From Helcobacillus massiliensis (lineage in GTDB: Bacteria; Actinomycetota; Actinomycetes; Actinomycetales; Dermabacteraceae): a DNA stretch of 64,000 nucleotides. The notes beneath the pieces are model-generated. The model searched no databases, was not told the DNA's origin, and worked only from the letters and a program-made list of their open reading frames with translations. This document shows positions 58,593 through 64,000 of this stretch, in pieces (the first letter of the stretch is position 1; every line of letters starts with the position of its first letter). Position numbers and translations under genes: made by a program. The DNA lies in NCBI RefSeq assembly GCF_014191425.1, contig NZ_JACHWP010000005.1, forward strand, positions 1 through 64,000. Direction: 5' to 3'.

Positions 58593-60221
58593 TCAGCCGA
58601 ACACGACGCGCAGAATCCAGACGGCGACCGCGCCGATCAGCGCCGCCGCCGGCAGGGTCACCACCCACGCGAGCGCAATGGGCCGCATCAGCGACCAGTT
58701 CGCTGCCTTGTTCACCAGGCCCACACCCAGCACCGCACCGATGAGGATGTGGGTGGAGCTCACCGGCAGACCCAGCGACGATGCACTCATTACGACCGCG
58801 GCAGCAGCGAGCTCCGCCGCGAAGCCGCTCGAGGGGTGCATGCGGGTCAGCCCGGAGCCGACGGTCGCGATCACCCGTCGGCCGATGAACCACAGACCCG
58901 CGATCAGACCGATGCCGAAGGTGATCATCACAGGTGTGGGGATGACCGCCTCCTCTCCGACGCGTCCGGTGCGCAGCACGTCCAGCACCGCGGCGAACGG
59001 ACCGAGGGCGTTGGCGATGTCGTTGGAGCCGTGGGAGAACGCGAAGGCGCTGGCGGTGAACACCTGCATCCAGGAGAACAGCAGGAAGGTGGTGCGGTCG
59101 AGGTCGTACTTCTTCATCGACTTCGCGAAGATGAACACCGCCATCCACACGGTCGCGCCGACCATGCCGAGCATCAGCGCGGTCACCAGCGGTGACACGT
59201 TCAGCTCCAGGTTCTTCAGGCCCTTCACCAGCAGCATCGACCCGATGATCATCGAGCCGAAAGCGGCCAGCAGCGGCACCCATACCTCGATCGCGCGATG
59301 CGACTCGACGTCCTGCGCCTGCTTCTCGATGTCGTGGAGGTCGCGGTAGTAGGTGGACTCCAGCTCGTCCCGGTCGTAGTCGGCGGTCCGGACGGTGGCG
59401 GAGTCGCGCGCCATGGCGTTGGTGTACGCGATCTGCTGGATTTCGGAGAGGCGTTCGAAGGCGCTGCGTTCGCGGCGACGGTGCTCGATGCGCTTGAGCT
59501 TCAGCTCCCGCATCGCCGCGTCGGCCTCCTCGTTGTAGCGCAGGATGTGCCGTTTGATCAGGCCGAACAGGATGAACGCCACGATGCCGCCGAGCAGCGG
59601 TGACAGCACCCAGGAAATGACGATCTTCCAGATCTCGCTCCACTGCACCATGTCGAAGCCGCCCGAGCCGGTGGTGAAGCCGATGCACAGCGCGGCGCCG
59701 ACGATGCCGCCGACGATCGAGTGGGTGGTCGAAACGGGCCACCCCATGCGGGTGGCGAAGAGCAGCCAGGCGGCGGCGCCCACCAGCGCGGACATCATGA
59801 TGAACACGAAGTCCATGGGGGAGTGGGAGATGGTGTCGAGCTCCACGATGCCGCTCTTGACGGTGTCGGTGACCTCACCGCCGGCGATGATCGCACCGGA
59901 CACCTCGAACACGGCGGCGACCAACAGTGCCTGCTTCATCGACAGCGTGCCGGCGCCGACGGAGGTGCCGAAGGAGTTCGCGACGTCGTTGCCGCCGATG
60001 GTGAACGCCATGAACACGCCGAGGAGGACCACGAGGATCAGCAGGACCACGGCGCTGGTGTCGCCGACGTAACCGAGGGTCCAGGGGATGAACGCGGCGA
60101 GCGCACCGATGAGGATGACACCGAAGGCGACGTGCCAGCGGGCGTCGCCGGGCGGCTTGGCTGTGGTCTCGCCGGCGCTGTCGTTCTCGGCAGCGGGGGA
60201 CTGGCTGATGGAGGAGGACAT
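58593..60221 (-). CDS. pit: Inorganic phosphate transporter, PiT family
   Basis: 542 residues. The two inverted PiT signatures are present: [16 protein letters not shown] and [15 protein letters not shown] cytoplasmic loop of about 100 residues rich in charged residues ([20 protein letters not shown]) separates the halves. Low-affinity Pi symport with H+ or Na+ is the family role. ATG 60221. The G/C-rich stretch 58482-58592 between clpX and this gene has short GGCGGGGC repeats but no clear hairpin or gene. Confidence 0.94.
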   Translation of the reverse strand: MSSSISQSPAAENDSAGETTAKPPGDARWHVAFGVILIGALAAFIPWTLGYVGDTSAVVLLILVVLLGVFMAFTIGGNDVANSFGTSVGAGTLSMKQALLVAAVFEVSGAIIAGGEVTDTVKSGIVELDTISHSPMDFVFIMMSALVGAAAWLLFATRMGWPVSTTHSIVGGIVGAALCIGFTTGSGGFDMVQWSEIWKIVISWVLSPLLGGIVAFILFGLIKRHILRYNEEADAAMRELKLKRIEHRRRERSAFERLSEIQQIAYTNAMARDSATVRTADYDRDELESTYYRDLHDIEKQAQDVESHRAIEVWVPLLAAFGSMIIGSMLLVKGLKNLELNVSPLVTALMLGMVGATVWMAVFIFAKSMKKYDLDRTTFLLFSWMQVFTASAFAFSHGSNDIANALGPFAAVLDVLRTGRVGEEAVIPTPVMITFGIGLIAGLWFIGRRVIATVGSGLTRMHPSSGFAAELAAAAVVMSASSLGLPVSSTHILIGAVLGVGLVNKAANWSLMRPIALAWVVTLPAAALIGAVAVWILRVVFG

Positions 60222-60385
60222 CGCCGATTCCTTCCGTGTGGGGGACGGTCCATCTGCACTCTGACCGGTCGGTGTGAACGGCTCACCACATCGAAGTGAC
60301 AGCGAGGGAATCGATGCCCACTCCTCGCGCTTGCCGGTGATGAGACGGCCTGGGCAGGTGGGTCCCGCTCTGCGAGACTGGCCTG

Positions 60386-60727
60386 ATGAACGCGATGACC
60401 GACTCCGGCCCCGCCGCTGACGACGCCGCCCGCGCCCAGGAGCTGCTGCGTCGCCACCGCCAGACCATCGACAATGTGGACGCCGCGCTCGTGCACCTGC
60501 TCGCTGAGCGGTTCAAGTGCACGCAGGCGGTGGGCCGCCTGAAGGCGGAGAACGATCTGCCGCCGGCGGACCCCGCTCGGGAGGCCCGGCAGGTGGAGAG
60601 GCTGCGCGCCCTGGCCGACGAGTCCGGACTGGACCCCGTGTTCGCCGAGCGGTTCCTCCGGTTCATCGTGCGCGAAGTGATCCGCCACCACGAGCAGATC
60701 GCTGACGAAGAGCGCCCGTCCGCATAG
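60386..60727 (+). CDS. Chorismate mutase (AroQ type)
   Basis: 113-residue all-helical protein matching monofunctional AroQ/CM_2 domains: [60 protein letters not shown] and [19 protein letters not shown]. These carry the Arg/Lys residues that hold chorismate. It converts chorismate to prephenate for Phe and Tyr. ATG 60386 or 60395 are both possible. Divergent from the phosphate transporter. Confidence 0.88.
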   Translation: MNAMTDSGPAADDAARAQELLRRHRQTIDNVDAALVHLLAERFKCTQAVGRLKAENDLPPADPAREARQVERLRALADESGLDPVFAERFLRFIVREVIRHHEQIADEERPSA

Positions 60728-60825
60728 CGGACTGCCGTCCCGGAATATGGCGCCTCCCGCCTAGTCTGATCACCTTTGCGTTCGGCTGACCGGTCGAACA
60801 CCCGAGACGACCTGAGGGAGGGACC

Positions 60826-62247
60826 TTGTCAGCGACCACATCCGCGCAGGCCGGGAGCACAGCTGCCGCCGACCCCGCCGGGACCGCGCCAGCCGAAGCG
60901 GACCGCCGACTCACATCGAAGGAGCGCCGGCGGGTCATCATCGCCTCCCTGGTCGGCACGACCATCGAGTTCTACGACTTCTACATCTACGCCACCGCCG
61001 CCGTGGCCGTTCTGCCGGCCCTCTTCTTCCTCGACGGTGACGACACCTCCAAACTGCTCGCCTCCATGGCGACGTTCGGGGCCGCGTTCATCGCCCGGCC
61101 CCTCGGCTCCATCGTGTTCGGGCACTTCGGTGACCGCATCGGCCGCAAGGCCACCCTCATCGGCGCCCTGCTCACCATGGGCATCGCCACCTTCCTCATC
61201 GGGCTGCTGCCCACCGCCCACCAGATCGGGCTGTGGGCACCTGCCATGCTGACGATCCTGCGCTTCACCCAGGGCCTCGGCCTCGGCGGCGAATGGTCCG
61301 GCGCCTCACTGCTGGCCACCGAGTACGCCGAAGAGGGCCGACGGGGGCGCGCCGCGATGTGGCCGCAGCTCGGGGCACCGTTCGGGTTCATCCTCGCCAA
61401 CGGGTTCTTCCTGGTGCTGACCGTCCTGTTCGCGTTCGACTCCACCTCTGCCGTGCTCGACCACAGCTTCCTCGTGTGGGGCTGGCGCGTGCCGTTCCTC
61501 GCTTCCCTGGCGATGGTGCTGCTGGGTCTGTGGGTCCGGGTGAAGCTCGAAGAGACGCCGGTGTTCCAGCAGGCGGTCGACGAGGACAAGAAGGTGAAGT
61601 CGCCGGTGACCGAGGTGTTCCGCACCGCGTGGCTGCCGCTGATCCAGGGCACCTTCATCATGCTGGCCACCTACGTGGTGTTCTACCTGATGACCGCGTG
61701 GGTGCTGTCCTACGGCATTGCGAAGCCGGAGGCCGGCGGGCTGGGCATCAGCTACACCACGTTCCTCATCCAGCAGCTGCTGAGCGTTCTGCTGTTCGCG
61801 GCGTTCATCCCCGTGTCGGGCTGGGCGGCGGACCGCTTCGGGCGCCGACGCTCGCTGTCGGTCACCACGGCCCTGATCGTGGTGTTCGGTCTGCTGTTCA
61901 CTCCGCTGATGGACCCGGCGAAGGTCGGGGTCGGCGAGGACGTTGCCATGTGGCGGGTGCTGCTGTTCCTGTCGCTCGGCATGATGCTGATGGGTCTGTC
62001 ATTCGGGTCGATGTCCGCGCTGCTGCCGGAGCTGTTCGCCACGAACGTCCGGTACACCGGCAGCGGCATCGCCTACAACGTCGCCTCGATCCTCGGCGCG
62101 GCCATCACCCCGTTCATCGCGGTGTGGCTGAACGCCCGGTGGGGCGTGGGTGCAGTGGGAGCCTACCTGTCACTGGCAGGCGTCATCACGTTCGTGGCGC
62201 TGCGGCTCTCCCCGGAGACCCGGGACCGGGATATGCGCGAGATCTGA
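60826..62247 (+). CDS. MFS transporter, metabolite:H+ symporter (MHS) subfamily
   Basis: 473 residues, 12 membrane segments. The hallmark MHS start RRVIIASLVGTTIEFYDFYI, LGSIVFGHFGDRIGRKATLI, and FTQGLGLGGEWSGASLLATE are clear, placing it near ShiA/ProP/KgtP. Substrates in the group include shikimate, proline/betaine and dicarboxylates. TTG 60826 is preceded by GGGAGG at 4 nt. TAGTCT at 60761-60766 is the likely -10 box. The nearby homocysteine methyltransferase could suggest betaine, but this is only context. Confidence 0.9.
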   Translation: MSATTSAQAGSTAAADPAGTAPAEADRRLTSKERRRVIIASLVGTTIEFYDFYIYATAAVAVLPALFFLDGDDTSKLLASMATFGAAFIARPLGSIVFGHFGDRIGRKATLIGALLTMGIATFLIGLLPTAHQIGLWAPAMLTILRFTQGLGLGGEWSGASLLATEYAEEGRRGRAAMWPQLGAPFGFILANGFFLVLTVLFAFDSTSAVLDHSFLVWGWRVPFLASLAMVLLGLWVRVKLEETPVFQQAVDEDKKVKSPVTEVFRTAWLPLIQGTFIMLATYVVFYLMTAWVLSYGIAKPEAGGLGISYTTFLIQQLLSVLLFAAFIPVSGWAADRFGRRRSLSVTTALIVVFGLLFTPLMDPAKVGVGEDVAMWRVLLFLSLGMMLMGLSFGSMSALLPELFATNVRYTGSGIAYNVASILGAAITPFIAVWLNARWGVGAVGAYLSLAGVITFVALRLSPETRDRDMREI

Positions 62248-62261
62248 TCGGCATCCCAGAG

Positions 62262-62303
62262 ATGTGCAGGAGCGGCGGGGATGTCCCCGCCGCTCCTGCA
62301 CAT
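62262..62303. terminator. Bidirectional terminator
   Basis: Perfect 20-bp inverted repeat with a TG centre: arm ATGTGCAGGAGCGGCGGGGA at 62262-62281 and its complement at 62284-62303. It lies between the convergent MHS transporter and homocysteine methyltransferase genes. Confidence 0.85.
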
Positions 62304-62352
62304 GCGCCTCGGATCGGGCGCCGGCTGCTGCGGCCCGATCACGCCGGGAGTC

Positions 62353-63399
62353 TCACGCGCGGGCGCCGAGTCCCTTCACGTGCTCCGGCAGGCGCTCGTT
62401 CGTGCCGTACATGAAGTGGTTCGCCATGTTCTCCGAGAACCGGCTCGCCTCCGTGGTGAGGCCCACGGCTTCGGCAACCTCGCGGATGTCGGCCGGGGAG
62501 GCGCCGCAGCAGACTCCGAGGTAGTTGACCCCGAGGCCGTAGGCGGTCTGCGCGAACTCCCGCAGTTCGTACCGGTTGCCGCGCAGCGGGTCCAGGGCCG
62601 TGGGGAAGGTGCGGCCGTGCGGTGAGGGGACGCGGGCGCCCGGGTCGGACAGGTTGAAGAACGTCGGCTCCGCCTCGGTGGTGCGGTAGGGGATCGGGAG
62701 AGCGCCCACATGGCAGGAGACGGCCTCGCGGATCTTCTCCAGCCACGGCAGGAGCGTGTCAGGGCCGCGGAAGCAGTTGAGGCCGACCACGTCGGCCCCC
62801 TCCTGTTCGAGGCGCTGCGCGGTCTCCACGATGCCGGCCCCCTCGGCCATCTCCTGGAACGCCATCGGCGCGAGCGTCAGCACCACCGGCAGACCGGAGG
62901 ACTTCGCGACCTCGAGCGCGGTGAGGGCTTCGCCGGCGTAGTAGAAGGTTTCGCCGATGATGATGTCGGCGCCCTCCTCGACGGCCCAGCCGACCATCTC
63001 CTCGAAGATGGATCGCACTTCGCGCTGGCTGGCCTCGTCGGCGGGGTCCCAGATGTTGGAGTTCGAGATGTTCCCGGCCACGAGGTTGCCGGGCTTCTCA
63101 TCGGCCACCTGGCGGGCGATCCGCAGGGCGGCGCGGTTCAGCGGCTCCAGGAGGTCCTCCTTGCCGATGACCCGCATCTTCTCGCGGTGACCGTTGTAGG
63201 TGAACGCCTCCACGATGTCGGAGCCGGCGCGCTGGAAGTCGCGGTGCAGAGTCGCGAGGGCGTCCGGGTGTTCGAGGGCCACCTCGGGCACGAATTCGCC
63301 GGCGGTGAGGTAGCCGCGGCGCTCCAGTTCGAAGAGGAATCCTTCGGCGCAGATCACGGGCCCGGCGTCGAGGCGCTGGGTGAGGCTGAGGTCGGTCAT
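62353..63399 (-). CDS. Homocysteine S-methyltransferase family protein (betaine-homocysteine methyltransferase-like)
   Basis: 348 residues. Zinc-binding Cys residues appear in VVGLNCFRGPDTL and YLGVCCGASPADI, the pattern of the Pfam S-methyl_trans domain; N-terminal VICAEGFLFELERRGYLTAG and EAFTYNGHREKM match BHMT-like enzymes. It makes methionine from homocysteine with an alternative methyl donor. ATG 63399 follows GGAGGACGA. No SAM or cobalamin riboswitch could be recognised in the 237 nt upstream (63400-63636), which I see as otherwise empty. Confidence 0.85.
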   Translation of the reverse strand: MTDLSLTQRLDAGPVICAEGFLFELERRGYLTAGEFVPEVALEHPDALATLHRDFQRAGSDIVEAFTYNGHREKMRVIGKEDLLEPLNRAALRIARQVADEKPGNLVAGNISNSNIWDPADEASQREVRSIFEEMVGWAVEEGADIIIGETFYYAGEALTALEVAKSSGLPVVLTLAPMAFQEMAEGAGIVETAQRLEQEGADVVGLNCFRGPDTLLPWLEKIREAVSCHVGALPIPYRTTEAEPTFFNLSDPGARVPSPHGRTFPTALDPLRGNRYELREFAQTAYGLGVNYLGVCCGASPADIREVAEAVGLTTEASRFSENMANHFMYGTNERLPEHVKGLGARA

Positions 63400-63636
63400 T
63401 CGTCCTCCACGGGGTGCGGGGCGGGGCGCCCGGGTGGGCGCTGCGGTCCGGTTGAGCGTGGCAGGCCGACGGGTCCCGGCCCAATGCCTGTGGCGGACTG
63501 TGGCGACAGATAGCGCCCCACGACCCGGCGTGAACGCCGTATCGCACCCCCGCACAGCGAAGGGCGGGAGCCGGTCCTCGCTGACCAGCCCCCGCCCCTC
63601 GTCATCGCTCCGTGCGAGCCCGCGCTCACGCGCGGT

Positions 63637-64000
63637 TCACAGCACCTCGTCCTGGGCGAACTCCTTCATACCGTCCAGCAGCCAGCGGACGGTGAAGTCC
63701 GCGAACGACTGGCGCGGGTAGATGCGCCACACGTCCTCGCCGGCGCGGTGCAGGTAGATCGGCACCTTGCCGAGGTTCGTGGTGATGGCGGTGTTGACGC
63801 CGAACTCGCGCGGGTGCAGGTCGGCGTGGCAGCTCTTGGCGAGCACGTCACGGGCGGCGGCGCCGACGAGCTCCAGCACGGTCCGGTTGGCCGACAGCTC
63901 CACTGCGTGACCGGGCTTGCCGGCCAGTGCGTCGATGTAGCGGTCGGAGTCGCCGGGCTGCTGGCGTGTGGAGACGTCGACGGCGAGGAAATCGTCCGGG
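63637..64000 (-). CDS. Unrecognised protein, C-terminal part (start beyond right edge)
   Basis: About 120 codons are visible, open to the window edge, ending WLLDGMKEFAQDEVL. The visible part includes DDFLAVDVSTRQQPGDSDRY, NTAITTNLGKVPIYLHRAGE and DVWRIYPRQSFADFTVRWLL, a beta-then-helix pattern without a motif that I can place. The first ATG inside the window is at 63903 but the frame continues upstream, so that is not taken as the start. Confidence 0.6.
   Translation of the reverse strand, partial: PDDFLAVDVSTRQQPGDSDRYIDALAGKPGHAVELSANRTVLELVGAAARDVLAKSCHADLHPREFGVNTAITTNLGKVPIYLHRAGEDVWRIYPRQSFADFTVRWLLDGMKEFAQDEVL

Noticed and set aside
63400-63636. SAM or cobalamin riboswitch upstream of the homocysteine methyltransferase gene
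   Set aside because: I could not find the conserved cores of these riboswitches; a covariance search would be decisive.

Overview
The window is high-GC, densely packed bacterial DNA from an actinobacterium. The evidence is a mycothione reductase gene, Lsr2, CarD, a SenX3/RegX3-like pair, trigger factor-clpP1-clpP2-clpX, DUF4235, many GTG/TTG starts, and a TANNNT promoter box 6-7 nt ahead of many start codons (leaderless mRNAs). A member of the Micrococcales, perhaps near Dermabacteraceae, is my guess; no rRNA or species marker is present.

Layout. 1-10.7 kb is ordinary chromosome: an ABC exporter with its two-component system, a dicarboxylate symporter, aminodeoxychorismate genes, a YigZ protein and mycothione reductase. 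10.75-29.6 kb is an accessory island bracketed by two same-orientation copies of one IS110-family element. Without it, mtr and the LytR-CpsA-Psr gene would be convergent neighbours. The island holds a prepilin peptidase, Lsr2, several small unknown genes, a DUF3800 gene, a SRAP/YedK gene cut in two, and a secreted protein/lipoprotein pair. 29.6-64 kb returns to housekeeping chromosome: cell-wall LCP enzymes, galE, MEP-pathway genes, carD, senX3-regX3, trmB, a Rieske protein, bioY, a GH65 phosphorylase with beta-phosphoglucomutase, two tRNAs, the tig-clp cluster, a phosphate transporter, chorismate mutase, an MHS transporter and a homocysteine S-methyltransferase.

The most striking object is the roughly 8.7-kb insertion in yedK. 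The first 14 codons (MCGRF..LRII) lie at 25337-25378 and the rest (IILNRTMPSPGN...) at 15948-16664, so both junctions are visible and the interrupted reading frame can be rebuilt. Inside are an FAD oxidoreductase and a TetR-SMR-SMR operon sharing a TetR operator, then a recombinase trio (zinc-ribbon protein with a degenerate recombinase domain, small HTH protein, intact tyrosine recombinase), then a SulP transporter and a MerR regulator. A third junction-like site next to the recombinases carries a short fragment of a different SRAP gene. Together these suggest an element family that targets the 5' end of SRAP/HMCES genes.

Other points of interest: a degenerate IspD beside carD while the canonical IspD lies elsewhere; a GatB-like EIIB protein lacking its phospho-cysteine; a 19-SNP mosaic patch distinguishing the two otherwise identical IS copies; an IS non-coding region repeating one element end, as expected for a bridge RNA; and a 16-codon leaderless ORF overlapping the start of the aminodeoxychorismate lyase gene. 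All assignments are by eye from sequence; no database search was run.
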